Below, in pieces: positions 46,517-56,015 of a stretch of 64,000 nt of DNA (positions within the stretch are counted from its first letter, which is position 1; every line of letters begins with the position of its first letter). This stretch comes from Aureimonas sp. AU4 (lineage in GTDB: Bacteria > Pseudomonadota > Alphaproteobacteria > Rhizobiales > Rhizobiaceae), in assembly GCF_001463765.1 (NCBI RefSeq), contig NZ_BBWK01000062.1:18020-82019 (forward strand), read 5' to 3'. A program made the position numbers and the translations under genes. The notes below the pieces were generated by a model. It had not been told where the DNA came from and searched no databases. It saw nothing but the letters and a program-made list of their open reading frames with translations.

Positions 46517-48928
46517 ATGCCGACTTCGAAGACCACCCCGCAGGCCGGGTCCTTCCCGGTTCTCCCCCTGCGCGACATCGTCGTCTTCCCGCACATGATC
46601 GTGCCCCTCTTCGTTGGGCGCGAAAAGTCTATCAAGGCGCTCGAGGAAGTCATGGGCGCCGACAAGCAGATCCTGCTCGCGACCCAGCGGAACGCGAGCG
46701 ACGAGGATCCCGCGCCCGACGCCATCTACGAGTTGGGAACGCTGGCCAACGTTCTGCAACTCCTGAAGCTGCCCGACGGAACCGTTAAGGTCCTCGTCGA
46801 GGGCGTCGCTCGCGCGCGCGTCGAAAGCTTTACGGACCGCACCGAATGGCACGAGGCCGTCGCATCCGTGGTTCCCGAGGTCGACGAGGACGCCGTCGAG
46901 ATCGAGGCGCTTGCGCGCTCGGTGATCTCGGAGTTCGAGAACTACGTCAAGCTCAACAAGAAGATCAGCCCGGAAGTCGTCGGTGCTGCAGGGCAGATCG
47001 ACGACTACTCCAAGCTTGCCGACACGGTCGCCTCGCATCTCGCGATCAAGATCCCCGAGAAGCAGGAGATGCTGGGCATCGTCTCGGTACGGGAGCGTCT
47101 CGAGAAGGCGCTCGGCTTCATGGAGGCCGAGATCTCCGTGCTGCAGGTGGAGAAGCGCATCCGCTCGCGCGTCAAGCGCCAGATGGAGAAGACCCAGCGC
47201 GAGTACTACCTCAACGAGCAGATGAAGGCGATCCAGAAGGAACTCGGCGACGGCGAGGAAGGCCGCGACGAGGTCGCCGAGATCGAGGAGCGCATCAAGA
47301 AGACGAAGCTCTCCAAGGAGGCCAAGGAGAAGGCGTCGGCCGAGCTGAAAAAGCTCAAGCAGATGAGCCCGATGTCGGCCGAGGCGACGGTTGTTCGCAA
47401 CTACCTCGACTGGCTGCTCGGCCTGCCCTGGGGCAAGTCGTCTAAGGTCCGCATCGACCTCAAGAAGGCCGAGGCGATCCTCGACGAGGAACATTACGGC
47501 CTCGACAAGGTCAAGGAGCGCATCGTCGAGTATCTTGCCGTTCAGAGCCGTCAGAACAAGCTGAAGGGGCCGATCCTGTGCCTCGTCGGTCCTCCGGGCG
47601 TCGGCAAGACGTCGCTCGCCAAGTCCATCGCGCGTGCGACGGGCCGCGAGTATGTTCGCATGGCGCTGGGCGGCGTTCGTGACGAGGCCGAGATCCGCGG
47701 CCATCGCCGGACGTACATCGGCTCCATGCCGGGCAAGGTGATCCAGTCGCTCAAGAAGGCGAAGCGCAACAACCCGCTCTTCCTGCTCGATGAGATCGAT
47801 AAGATGGGCCAGGATTTCCGGGGCGATCCGTCCTCGGCGCTTCTCGAGGTGCTCGACCCAGAGCAGAACGCGACCTTCATGGACCACTACCTAGAAGTCG
47901 AGTACGACCTCTCGTCCACGATGTTCGTGACGACAGCCAATACGCTGAACATTCCAGGTCCGCTCATGGACCGCATGGAGATCATCCGGATCGCGGGTTA
48001 CACCGAGGACGAGAAGATCGAGATCGCCAAGCGTCACCTTTTGCCGAAGGCGATCCGCGACCATGCGCTGCAGCCGGGCGAGTTCTCTGTGGCCGAGGAT
48101 GCTCTGCGGGCGATCGCCCAGCGCTACACTCGCGAGGCGGGCGTGCGTTCCTACGAGCGTGAGTTGATGAAGCTTGCCCGCAAGGCCGTCACCCAGATCC
48201 TCAAGGGCGAGGCCAAGAGCGTCGATGTGACGGCGGCCAATCTGGCCGACTACCTCGGTGTTCCGCGCTACCGCTTCGGCGAGATCGATGCCGAGGATCA
48301 GGTCGGCGTGGTCACGGGTTTGGCCTGGACCGAGGTTGGGGGCGAGTTGCTCACGATCGAGGGCGTCATGATGCCCGGCAAGGGCCGCATGACCGTGACG
48401 GGCAACCTCAAAGACGTGATGAAGGAGTCCATCTCGGCAGCTGCCAGCTACGTCCGCAGCAGAGCGCTGGACTACGGCATCAAGCCGCCGATCTTCGACA
48501 AGCGCGACATCCACGTCCACGTGCCGGAGGGGGCCACCCCGAAGGACGGGCCGTCGGCGGGCACTGCGATGGCCACCGCCATCGTGTCGGTCATGACGGG
48601 GATCCCCGTTCGCCGCGACATCGCCATGACCGGCGAGATCACGCTGCGGGGCCGGGTGCTGCCTATCGGCGGTCTTAAGGAGAAGCTTCTTGCGGCGCTG
48701 CGAGGCGGCATCAAGAAGGTTCTGATTCCGGAGGAGAACGCCAAGGACTTGGTGGACATCCCGGACAACGTGAAGAACGAACTCGAGATCGTTCCGGTCT
48801 CGCGCATGGGCGAAGTGCTTCTGCATGCGCTCGTTCGGCAGCCGACCCCGGTCGAGTGGAACGAGGCCGACGAGCCGCTGGCGGTGCCGTCGGCCGGCGA
48901 CGAAGGCGGCTCCGCCGTCGCCCACTGA
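46517..48928 (+). CDS. lon: ATP-dependent protease La (Lon)
   Basis: Homo-oligomeric AAA+ serine protease of 803 residues. The N-terminal substrate-binding LAN domain begins [21 protein letters not shown] coiled coil includes [20 protein letters not shown]. Walker A is [17 protein letters not shown] and Walker [13 protein letters not shown]. The protease domain carries Ser680 in [11 protein letters not shown] and the partner Lys (about 723) in [15 protein letters not shown]. The C-terminal tail is short and acidic. The ATG at 46517 matches the family start. A terminator follows directly and hup comes next, the usual order. Confidence 0.98.
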   Translation: MPTSKTTPQAGSFPVLPLRDIVVFPHMIVPLFVGREKSIKALEEVMGADKQILLATQRNASDEDPAPDAIYELGTLANVLQLLKLPDGTVKVLVEGVARARVESFTDRTEWHEAVASVVPEVDEDAVEIEALARSVISEFENYVKLNKKISPEVVGAAGQIDDYSKLADTVASHLAIKIPEKQEMLGIVSVRERLEKALGFMEAEISVLQVEKRIRSRVKRQMEKTQREYYLNEQMKAIQKELGDGEEGRDEVAEIEERIKKTKLSKEAKEKASAELKKLKQMSPMSAEATVVRNYLDWLLGLPWGKSSKVRIDLKKAEAILDEEHYGLDKVKERIVEYLAVQSRQNKLKGPILCLVGPPGVGKTSLAKSIARATGREYVRMALGGVRDEAEIRGHRRTYIGSMPGKVIQSLKKAKRNNPLFLLDEIDKMGQDFRGDPSSALLEVLDPEQNATFMDHYLEVEYDLSSTMFVTTANTLNIPGPLMDRMEIIRIAGYTEDEKIEIAKRHLLPKAIRDHALQPGEFSVAEDALRAIAQRYTREAGVRSYERELMKLARKAVTQILKGEAKSVDVTAANLADYLGVPRYRFGEIDAEDQVGVVTGLAWTEVGGELLTIEGVMMPGKGRMTVTGNLKDVMKESISAAASYVRSRALDYGIKPPIFDKRDIHVHVPEGATPKDGPSAGTAMATAIVSVMTGIPVRRDIAMTGEITLRGRVLPIGGLKEKLLAALRGGIKKVLIPEENAKDLVDIPDNVKNELEIVPVSRMGEVLLHALVRQPTPVEWNEADEPLAVPSAGDEGGSAVAH

Positions 48929-48954
48929 GCAAGCTTTCGGCTCTGCCGATCCGG

Positions 48955-48979
48955 ATGCCGCCCCTCGGGGCGGCATTTT
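48955..48979 (+). terminator. Rho-independent terminator after lon
   Basis: ATGCCGCCCC pairs perfectly with GGGGCGGCAT (loop opens to about four bases), followed by TTTT, 27 bases after the stop. Confidence 0.88.
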
Positions 48980-49098
48980 CGTGTGGAAAGTCCTGCAAAC
49001 TGAGCATTTGCGGCCGGACGGGGTTGCGACGGAGTGGCCTTTTGAGCATCGTGACGCACCTGAGTCGGTCAGCCTCTAGCGAACCCGGGAGTCTTTGA

Positions 49099-49380
49099 AT
49101 GAACAAGAACGAACTCGTCGCCGCCGTCGCCGAAAAGGCGAGCCTTTCCAAGCAGGACGCCGTCGGCGCCGTGGACGCGGTCTTCGAGGCGATGCAGGAG
49201 GCCATGGCCAAGGGCGACGACATTCGTCTCGTCGGCTTCGGCACCTTCTCCGTGTCGCACCGCGCCGCCTCCAAGGGGCGCAACCCCTCGACCGGCGCCG
49301 AGGTCGACATTCCCGCGCGGAACGTTGCGAAGTTCGCGCCTGGCAAGGGTCTCAAGGATTCGCTGAATCCCGGCAAGTAA
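49099..49380 (+). CDS. hupB: DNA-binding protein HU
   Basis: Histone-like dimeric nucleoid protein of 93 residues. It starts MNKNELVAAVAEKASLSKQD and has the family core RLVGFGTFSVSHRAASKGRN and PSTG followed by IPARNVAKFAPGKGLKDSL. The DNA-intercalating beta-arm contains the expected RNP motif (GRNPSTG). Located directly after lon, as in most proteobacteria, and followed by a perfect 15-bp terminator. The symbol follows the lon-linked copy; HU-alpha versus HU-beta assignment is not meaningful here. Confidence 0.96.
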   Translation: MNKNELVAAVAEKASLSKQDAVGAVDAVFEAMQEAMAKGDDIRLVGFGTFSVSHRAASKGRNPSTGAEVDIPARNVAKFAPGKGLKDSLNPGK

Positions 49381-49422
49381 GCCACTGTCGCGCCGAATTC
49401 TCCGACGCGTCACCATTCACGC

Positions 49423-49461
49423 AAAAGGGCCGGTTCCGAGAGGAACCGGCCCTTTTCGTTT
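49423..49461. terminator. Bidirectional terminator between hup and the phosphomannomutase gene
   Basis: A 15-bp perfect stem, AAAAGGGCCGGTTCC with GGAACCGGCCCTTTT, around GAGA, with T-runs on either strand. It serves hup on plus and the polysaccharide genes ending at 49508 on minus. Confidence 0.93.
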
Positions 49462-49507
49462 ATCCGGCGGGCGTCTGGACGACGCTCGCGTGTTCCTCCC
49501 GCTCGGC

Positions 49508-50938
49508 TCAGCCGGCGTGCCTCAAGAGTTCGACGCGTGCTGTTCCGAGACCACGTGCTAGCAGCGTCTGCGCCTCGTCTTGGCTCGCCGCCTCGACATA
49601 GCAGCGTAGCTCGGGCGCGTTGCCCGAGGGCCGGAAGTGCACCGTACTGCCGTACCGTGTCGTCATCCGAACGCCGTCAGCGGTGTTCACGGAGGCGACG
49701 CCGCCCTCGAAGTCAAGGACGGCGTCACGATAGGCGCCGTCACTCTCAAGCCGGTCGATGAAGCGCCGCGCTGCCGCCATGTCGATTTCCGCAAGCCGGT
49801 CCGACGCCGCAGCGCCCGCGCCGAGATCCGCGACGAGGCGCGAGACGGCCGTGCCGCGACGCTTCGCATCGGCGAGGAGCGACAGGATCGGAAGCAGGGC
49901 ATCGCGGGTGGCGAGCGCCTCGATGCGGCGTCCGTCGCGCTCAACCACGCTGCCGAGAAGAACGCCGCCATTGGCCTCGAAGCCGATCACGCGCTCGCCG
50001 GCAGCGATGGCATCGTTCATGCCGGCAATCACGAAGGGCGACCCGACCCGGGTGCGGCGCACGCCCGTCAGAAATGCGGCCTTCTCCATTGCGGATGACG
50101 AGGTGACCGGCGTCACGACCGTGGACAGTCCGAGATACTGAGCCGTGAGAAGGCCAAGAATATCGCCGCGAAGAATTGTGCCGTGCTCATCCGCCACCAG
50201 CGGACGATCGGCATCGCCGTCTGCCGAGACGATGGCGTCGAAGCGGCCGAGCCCGCCCCATGTGCGCAGGGCGACGACGTCCTCCGGCCTGTGAGCTTCC
50301 GTATCCACCGGCAGGAAGGCGTCGGATCGCCCGAATGCCTCGGTCCTTGCACCGAGCCGATCCAGGATCGCGACGAGCACGTCGCGTGCGACCGTGCTGT
50401 GCTGGTAGATGCCGACGCTGAGGCCTTCGAGCGCGTCCGGTGCGAAGAAGCGGGTATATCGAGCAAGATAACGCTCGATCAGCGTGCCGTCTGCAACCAC
50501 GGTGCCGCTCTCGCCGGCCGATGCGCTGCCGAACGGATCCTCTATCGCGAGGATCGCCGCCTCGTCCGCCTTTCCGATTTCGCCGTCAGGGCGATAGAAC
50601 TTCAATCCGTTGCGATCGTCGGGAATGTGGCTGCCGGTTATCATGACGGCCGGGACCGCGCGTCGAAGGCTGTCGAGCGCCAGGGCCGGTGTCGGCAGTG
50701 CGCCGCAGTCGACGGCTTGCCAGCCGAGCCGGCGAGCGGTCTCGATGGCATCGGCCGCGATCTGCGGCGAGGACGAGCGCAGGTCTCGGCCGACGAGCAG
50801 CGTTCGCCCGTCGGTCTGCCCCGTCGCCTCGAGATGACGCAGGAAGCGGCCGACCCACAGACGGGTCGGGTCGCCGACGAGATCGACGACGAGGCCGCGA
50901 AGGCCGCTGGTGCCGAACTTCAGGCTGGGTCCACTCAT
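49508..50938 (-). CDS. Phosphomannomutase/phosphoglucomutase
   Basis: Alpha-D-phosphohexomutase of 476 residues that converts mannose-6-phosphate to mannose-1-phosphate (or the glucose equivalents). It begins MSGPSLKFGTSGLRGLVVDL. The phosphoserine loop is TGSHIPDDRNGLKFY (Ser103), the metal loop DGDADRPLVAD (about 251), the sugar loop GFEANGGVLLG and the phosphate-binding RPSGNAPELR near the C-terminus. The start overlaps the ManC-type stop by four bases (ATGA), so the two are translationally coupled. Together they supply GDP-mannose. Known names would be manB, algC or exoC, but the orthologue cannot be chosen by eye. Confidence 0.9.
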   Translation of the reverse strand: MSGPSLKFGTSGLRGLVVDLVGDPTRLWVGRFLRHLEATGQTDGRTLLVGRDLRSSSPQIAADAIETARRLGWQAVDCGALPTPALALDSLRRAVPAVMITGSHIPDDRNGLKFYRPDGEIGKADEAAILAIEDPFGSASAGESGTVVADGTLIERYLARYTRFFAPDALEGLSVGIYQHSTVARDVLVAILDRLGARTEAFGRSDAFLPVDTEAHRPEDVVALRTWGGLGRFDAIVSADGDADRPLVADEHGTILRGDILGLLTAQYLGLSTVVTPVTSSSAMEKAAFLTGVRRTRVGSPFVIAGMNDAIAAGERVIGFEANGGVLLGSVVERDGRRIEALATRDALLPILSLLADAKRRGTAVSRLVADLGAGAAASDRLAEIDMAAARRFIDRLESDGAYRDAVLDFEGGVASVNTADGVRMTTRYGSTVHFRPSGNAPELRCYVEAASQDEAQTLLARGLGTARVELLRHAG

Positions 50939-52383
50939 GTGCGCGCGTAGATGTCCTCGACGCGGACGATGTCGTCCTCGCCGGTGTAGGAACCGACCTG
51001 CACCTCGATCAGACGCAGCTCGATCTTGCCGGGATTGTGGAGGCGATGGGTGCAGCCGATCGGTAGATACGCAGCCTCGTTTTCGTGAACGAGCTTCACG
51101 GTCGCATCGATCGTGACCTCGGCCGTGCCCTGGACGACGATCCAATGCTCCGCCCGGTGAAAATGCTTCTGCAGGCTGAGGCGGGCGCCGGGATGGACGC
51201 AGATCTGCTTGACCTGGAAGCGGGTGCCGATGTCGATGCGCTGATACCATCCCCACGGACGATGGATGCGCCGGTGCTGTCCGGCTTCCTCGCGGCCTTC
51301 GTCGCGCAGCTGGGAGACGAGGCCCTTCACCTCGCCGGCACGCTCGCGGGTCGTCACGAGAACGGCGTCGGGCGTCGCGACGACGACGGCGTCCGTCAGA
51401 CCGACGACCGCCGTCAGGATGCCGTCGGCGCGCACGAGGCTTCCGCTTGTCCCTGCAATTGATACCGGACCCTCGACCGCATTGCCCGACCCGTCACGCG
51501 GCAGGACGTCGTACAGGGCATTCCATGCGCCGATGTCGGACCATCCGAAGTGGGCGCGCACGACGCCGGCCTTGCGCGTCTTCTCCATGACGGCATAGTC
51601 GATGGAGATGCGCGGAGCCTTGGCGAAGCCGGATGCGTCGAGGCGCAGGAAGTCGAGATCGCGAACCGCGTTGTCGAGGCTGTCGCGAGCGCCGCTCAGC
51701 ACGTCCGGGGCGCCGCGCTCCAACTCCTCGATCATGACGGCCGGATCGAACAGGAAGTTCCCGCTGTTCCAGACGCAGCCGTCCTCGATGAGTTGGAGCG
51801 CGCGGGCCGCATCCGGCTTCTCGTTGAAGTGTTCGACTTCGAAGGTCCCCGCGTTCCGGTCTGGCCCGACCGGCTCGCCAACGGCGATGTACCCGTAGGC
51901 GGTGGATGGATGATCGGGCGCGATGCCCAGAAGCATGATGCGGCCGCCCCGTCCGTCGGGGTCCGGGCGTGCCGCGGTCGCAGCCGCCTCGCAGTCCCGG
52001 CGGAACGCGGCGGCATCGTCGACGACATGATCGGCTGCGACGACGAGTGCGATGCTCCCGCGCCGCTGTGCGACGAGCGCGGCCACCGCGACAGCGGGGG
52101 CGGAGTCGCGGCGCTCGGGCTCAAGGATCACGTCAGCCTCGGCGCCGATCTCGCGCAATTGCTCCATCACAATGAAGCGGAAGTCGCCATGGGTCAGCAC
52201 AACCGGGCGAGCCCAACCGCTTCCCCGCACACGAAGCACCGTATCCTGAAAGGTCGAGCGTCCCGTTCCCATGAGCGAAACGAACTGCTTGGGCATCGAG
52301 TCGCGCGAGACGGGCCACAGGCGCGTCCCCGATCCGCCGCACAGGATGATCGGAATGATCACTTCATGCTCCATAGGAGGCAC
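50935..52383 (-). CDS. manC: Bifunctional mannose-1-phosphate guanylyltransferase / mannose-6-phosphate isomerase (type II PMI)
   Basis: Enzyme of 482 residues of the ManC/AlgA/XanB family. The N-terminal nucleotidyltransferase domain has ILCGGSGTRLWPVSRDSMPK with QFV, EHFNEKPD, WNSGNFLF and SIDYAVMEKTRKAGVV. The C-terminal cupin isomerase domain (about 370-475) has RPWGWYQRIDIGTRFQVKQI and the metal-ligand stretch LSLQKHFHRAEHWIVV. Starts at 52383 or at the ATG three codons later are both possible. A palindrome GGCGAA-CA-TTCGCC sits about 20 bases upstream. Isomerase activity is predicted from the cupin motif. Confidence 0.93.
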   Translation of the reverse strand: MPPMEHEVIIPIILCGGSGTRLWPVSRDSMPKQFVSLMGTGRSTFQDTVLRVRGSGWARPVVLTHGDFRFIVMEQLREIGAEADVILEPERRDSAPAVAVAALVAQRRGSIALVVAADHVVDDAAAFRRDCEAAATAARPDPDGRGGRIMLLGIAPDHPSTAYGYIAVGEPVGPDRNAGTFEVEHFNEKPDAARALQLIEDGCVWNSGNFLFDPAVMIEELERGAPDVLSGARDSLDNAVRDLDFLRLDASGFAKAPRISIDYAVMEKTRKAGVVRAHFGWSDIGAWNALYDVLPRDGSGNAVEGPVSIAGTSGSLVRADGILTAVVGLTDAVVVATPDAVLVTTRERAGEVKGLVSQLRDEGREEAGQHRRIHRPWGWYQRIDIGTRFQVKQICVHPGARLSLQKHFHRAEHWIVVQGTAEVTIDATVKLVHENEAAYLPIGCTHRLHNPGKIELRLIEVQVGSYTGEDDIVRVEDIYART

Positions 52384-52526
52384 CTCAAACTATTCGCTAC
52401 GGCGAACATTCGCCGCAAGCGCTCTATCACGGCGAAGGGGACGCTAGAAGGCGGTGCAGCAAAAGGCGGAAATGCTGTTAATTCCGCGAGAATACCTTAA
52501 TTCGAAGGGAGATTTCGAGCTGTCGC

Positions 52527-53291
52527 TCAGCAGCTTCCGTCGCGGGCGACGACGACCTTGACGGTCTTTGCCATGATGCGCAGGTCGAGGAGCGTGGAGG
52601 CGTTGCGCACGTAGTAGCTGTCGTACTTGACGCGCGTGGCGTAGCTCGTGTCGGAGCGTCCGTTGACCTGCCACATGCCGGTGAGGCCGGGGCGGGCACG
52701 CTTGTAGGTGCTGAAGCGGTGGGCATAGCGGTGCGCCTCCTCGTCCACGATGGGGCGCGGGCCGACCAGGCTCATCTCGCCGCGCAGGACGTTGAAGAGC
52801 TGGGGCAGCTCGTCGAGGCTGGTCTCGCGCAGGAAGCGGCCGAGGCGGGTGACGCGCGGGTCGTTGCGCAGCTTGTGGCTGGCCTCCCACTCGGCGCGGG
52901 CGGCGGGGTCGCGCTGGAGGAGCTCCTGGAGGAGCTCGGCCGAGTTGGTGGCCATGGAGCGGAACTTGTAGCAAAGGAAGTAGCGCCCGCCGAAGCCGAT
53001 GCGCCGGTGGCCGAACAGGACCGGGCCGGGATCCGACAGCTTCATCAGCGCGACGATCACGAGCAGCAGCGGCGCCAGCGCCACAAGCGCACCCGCCGCC
53101 AAAACCACGTCCAGCGCGCGCTTGGCCGCGCCGCCCACCGGCCGGTCGAGGCGCTCCAGCGCACCGGGCGCGCGCTCCAGCCCGCCATGCTCGCGCACCA
53201 ACACCTCGCCGATGTGCAGATCGCCCATCTCGCCCAGGCCGAGCTTGGCAGCAGCCGTCGCGCCGCGCAACAAACGTCCGGTCTCCAGCAT
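52527..53291 (-). CDS. ExoY-like undecaprenyl-phosphate sugar phosphotransferase
   Basis: Initiating bacterial sugar transferase of 254 residues that places the first sugar-phosphate on undecaprenyl phosphate. The N-terminal soluble stretch is followed by one membrane helix ([20 protein letters not shown], about 60-85). The catalytic domain has the KRALDV entry, [20 protein letters not shown] and KFRSM, the [20 protein letters not shown] segment, SLVGPRP, and [20 protein letters not shown]. The ATG at 53291 was preferred over TTG at 53306 because of AGGA seven bases upstream. Size and order fit rhizobial ExoY. It heads the minus-strand GDP-mannose genes. Confidence 0.9.
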   Translation of the reverse strand: MLETGRLLRGATAAAKLGLGEMGDLHIGEVLVREHGGLERAPGALERLDRPVGGAAKRALDVVLAAGALVALAPLLLVIVALMKLSDPGPVLFGHRRIGFGGRYFLCYKFRSMATNSAELLQELLQRDPAARAEWEASHKLRNDPRVTRLGRFLRETSLDELPQLFNVLRGEMSLVGPRPIVDEEAHRYAHRFSTYKRARPGLTGMWQVNGRSDTSYATRVKYDSYYVRNASTLLDLRIMAKTVKVVVARDGSC

Positions 53292-53480
53292 CGCCGCTTC
53301 CTGCAAAGGTTAACATTTGGTTGAGTAATATGTCGCACTACAATGCTTGTCTCAATGCGATGGTTCAAAGGTTTCTGCAGGACAGATATGCGAAATCGGG
53401 AACTTGTCATTCACGGTCTTCGCGACAAGCGCGTATTCTCCGCGGCATGCCGACCGACATTAAGTGCGCCACCCTGTCGG

Positions 53481-54239
53481 TCAGATCACGAATGTGTCCG
53501 GCGAGACGTCCACGTCTCCCGAGCGGCGCGTGTGCATGAGATGCACATGCCGGCGAAAGATCCTGGCGGCGGTAAGGCGCCCGGTCTTGAACGCCCCGGT
53601 GTCAATGCCGAGTCGGCCGGGCCGAAACACTGGCTTTTCCACGGGCGTGTGGCCGTGCACGACGAAGACCGGCAGCTCCGGCCCGCGCTCCAGGAAGGGA
53701 TTGCGTATCCAGAGGAGATCCTCTTCGCTTTGCCGCTCGAGCTCAAAACCCGGTCGCAACCCCGCGTGAACGAAGACGATGTCGTTTGCGACGGCGATCG
53801 ACGCCAAGCCTCGCAAAGTAGCGATGTGTTCCGCCGGCATTGCATCCAGAAGGACATCGCGAACCGCCGACAGATCTCCGCCGTAGAGTTCGAGCAGATG
53901 TTCGAGGTCGATACCGTAGGATTTGAGCGTCGCGTCGCTGCCGAGCCGTAGCCAGTTGGCATGACCGTCCGGATCTTCGAGAAAGCCGAGCATCTCTTGC
54001 TCGTGATTGCCGCACAGAGAGGTTCGCTCGAAACCCGGAGGCAGTTCGCTCGACAGGTGTTCCAGCACGGCTGCGGAATTCGGTCCCCGGTCGACATAGT
54101 CGCCGAGCATCACGATGTGTTTGCGTTCGTCGAACTGGCTACCGTCGACGAGGATTGCATCTTCCAGACGCCGAAGCTGGTCGTAGCATCCATGCACGTC
54201 GCCGATTGCATAGAAGATGGTATCCGGGGATGCGATCAC
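53481..54239 (-). CDS. Calcineurin-like metallophosphoesterase (PPP-family Ser/Thr phosphatase-like)
   Basis: Dinuclear-metal phosphoesterase of 252 residues or more. All signature blocks are present: AIGDVHGCYDQL, MLGDYVDRGPNSA, LCGNHEQEML, VFVHAGLRPG and VVHGHTPVEKP. This is the bacterial PrpA/ApaH-like arrangement. The start is uncertain: GTG at 54239 gives MIASPDTIFYAIGD, while in-frame GTGs at 54338 and 54350 would add 33-37 residues including RRLFASALP, which resembles longer family members. It is transcribed on minus and divergent from the SGNH gene. The substrate is unknown and a link to polysaccharide synthesis is positional only. Confidence 0.87.
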   Translation of the reverse strand: MIASPDTIFYAIGDVHGCYDQLRRLEDAILVDGSQFDERKHIVMLGDYVDRGPNSAAVLEHLSSELPPGFERTSLCGNHEQEMLGFLEDPDGHANWLRLGSDATLKSYGIDLEHLLELYGGDLSAVRDVLLDAMPAEHIATLRGLASIAVANDIVFVHAGLRPGFELERQSEEDLLWIRNPFLERGPELPVFVVHGHTPVEKPVFRPGRLGIDTGAFKTGRLTAARIFRRHVHLMHTRRSGDVDVSPDTFVI

Positions 54240-54590
54240 GATCCGTTCTCTTCGAACGGTCCCGGCCGGCTCCCGAGAAGCGGGGAACCGGAGCGGGAGC
54301 GCGGACGCAAAAAGGCGTCGGATCGACTTCGCAATCACGAGGCGACGCACCCGGCAGCCGGACAGCCGGACGCAGCGTTCGTCGTTGAGGCGGTATCGAT
54401 CGCTTTGGTCTGCATGAAGACTCTCTGTCAGGGCAACGCGCTGACTGGAATATAGGTGGCACCCCGCCGATGGCAGGCTGCAGTTGAGGCTCGCCCTGAG
54501 CATCGACCGCCTTATAACCTGCATGCGGCGCCCGCACCCGACGCGAAAGGTCAACCGCCGCAAACGGGACGGAACGAGGACACGACGACC
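54240..54590. other. Divergent control region between phosphatase and SGNH genes
   Basis: 351 bases. The part adjoining 54240 may belong to a longer phosphatase reading frame (in-frame GTGs at 54338 and 54350). The remainder should hold both promoters; I could not place them. No RNA gene or repeat is seen. Confidence 0.3.
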
Positions 54591-55835
54591 ATGGGCCGTA
54601 AGGTCGCGCTGATTCTTGTTGCCTGCCTCGTTCTTCTAGTGACGACCCCTCCGCGGCCGGTCGAGGCCGCACCGCGCGAAAGGGACGCCGAGCAGATCGC
54701 CTATCTCGGCGACAGCCGCGTCGCCGCGCAGTTCAACGATCCGATCCAGCACGTCGCTTCGGCCCGCTTTTTCGGAAACGTGGCGGCCCAGCTCCTCGAC
54801 AGGAGGCTCAAGACTGCGCTGAACCTCGCCGTCTCCGGGCAGCGTTCCGACGAGTACCTGAGCGATCGCAACGTCGAGCAGGCGATCGCGTCGCCGGCAC
54901 TGTGGGTTCTCGTCTTCGGAGTCGTCAACGATATCGCGCAGCGCGGGGCGCAGGACTATTTCGCCGGCAACCTTGCAGGACTGCTGCACGGCGTCCGCGG
55001 CCAGATCGACAAGCTTCGGACGGCGGGCCTTCGTCCGATCCTCGTTCTGGAGCCGGGAGCAGCGGCCTTCTCGGCCGATCCAGCGCGTCTGGCAAGCGTT
55101 GCGGCCTACAACAATGCCGTACGCGCCTATGCCGACGAGCACCCGGAGGTGATCGTCTTCGACCTGCCGGCCGCGACGACGCTTGCGGGAGCACCGCTTC
55201 TGTTTCGGTCGGGATATGCGCACGACGGCGTTCACCTCGACAACCTTGGCGGGATCGCGGCGGGTCAGGCCTTCGCGGCACTGATGGCACCACTTCTCCC
55301 TGCCGCGTCGAACGTCGCGGTCGAGAACCTCGTGCCGAACGGTGAGTTCGCGCAGCCGTCCGGGGGGGAGGCGAGCGGAAGCACCCGTGGCACGGTTCCG
55401 CGAACCTACGTGGCACGCTGCGATCCAGGGCTCGACGCGGACGTCTCAGCTGGAGAGCCGGGAACTTTGCGGATGACGGTGCGGGCCATGGCCGCCGGCA
55501 CGTGCAGCCTTGGCGCCGACCTTCTGGGCGAGAAGGTCGGGCAGGCGTACAGGGAAAGCGTCGGGGCAGAGGTCGCGCCCGGCGCCGTCGGCTTGACCGG
55601 TCCCTACCTGCAGCTGCAGGTCCGGCGGGCTGGCGTTTCACTCGACGCCTTCGACAACTTCTGGGGAACGGGGGGGCCTGGACCCGACGCGGCCCGAAGC
55701 CTCTCGCTCGAGACCCCGTCGCTTGTCGTTCCGGACGGCGCACGCGAATGGTTCACGACGCGCTTCGGGCTCCACTTCTCGGGACCGGGGGGTGCCAGTG
55801 CGACGTTTTCCAGGCACCGCGTCACGACGCCCTAG
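54591..55835 (+). CDS. Exported SGNH/GDSL-type hydrolase
   Basis: Secreted esterase-like protein of 414 residues. The N-terminus is a signal peptide (MGRKVALILVACLVLLVTT, cleavage near PVEA). The SGNH blocks are YLGDSRVA (nucleophile Ser, block I), the ALNLAVSGQRSDEYL glycine, LVFGVVNDIAQRG (block III Asn) and HDGVHLDNLGG (block V Asp-His). A C-terminal beta-rich domain of about 150 residues of unknown role follows (about 250-414). Nearby polysaccharide genes suggest deacylation of a carbohydrate, which is inference. There is no close-family symbol. Confidence 0.8.
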   Translation: MGRKVALILVACLVLLVTTPPRPVEAAPRERDAEQIAYLGDSRVAAQFNDPIQHVASARFFGNVAAQLLDRRLKTALNLAVSGQRSDEYLSDRNVEQAIASPALWVLVFGVVNDIAQRGAQDYFAGNLAGLLHGVRGQIDKLRTAGLRPILVLEPGAAAFSADPARLASVAAYNNAVRAYADEHPEVIVFDLPAATTLAGAPLLFRSGYAHDGVHLDNLGGIAAGQAFAALMAPLLPAASNVAVENLVPNGEFAQPSGGEASGSTRGTVPRTYVARCDPGLDADVSAGEPGTLRMTVRAMAAGTCSLGADLLGEKVGQAYRESVGAEVAPGAVGLTGPYLQLQVRRAGVSLDAFDNFWGTGGPGPDAARSLSLETPSLVVPDGAREWFTTRFGLHFSGPGGASATFSRHRVTTP

Positions 55836-56015
55836 CTTTCAGTCCTGCTTCGCTAACATTCGCCCGACCCCGTCAACCGCGCGTGAACCTTAACCCACGA
55901 TCGATCCGGCGGTTAGACGCTTCGTTGCAAGGTCCGGCCCTAACGTCCTTCCCATGAGCAACCGCCCCCCGTCTCGACGGCGCGAAGCGGTTCCGAGCAC
56001 GAGCAGGGACGTGTC

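Noticed and set aside
53310..53324. TTAA-N7-TTGA as a CtrA box before the ExoY-like gene
   Set aside because: One mismatch in AT-rich upstream DNA, where such matches are likely by chance; no supporting context.
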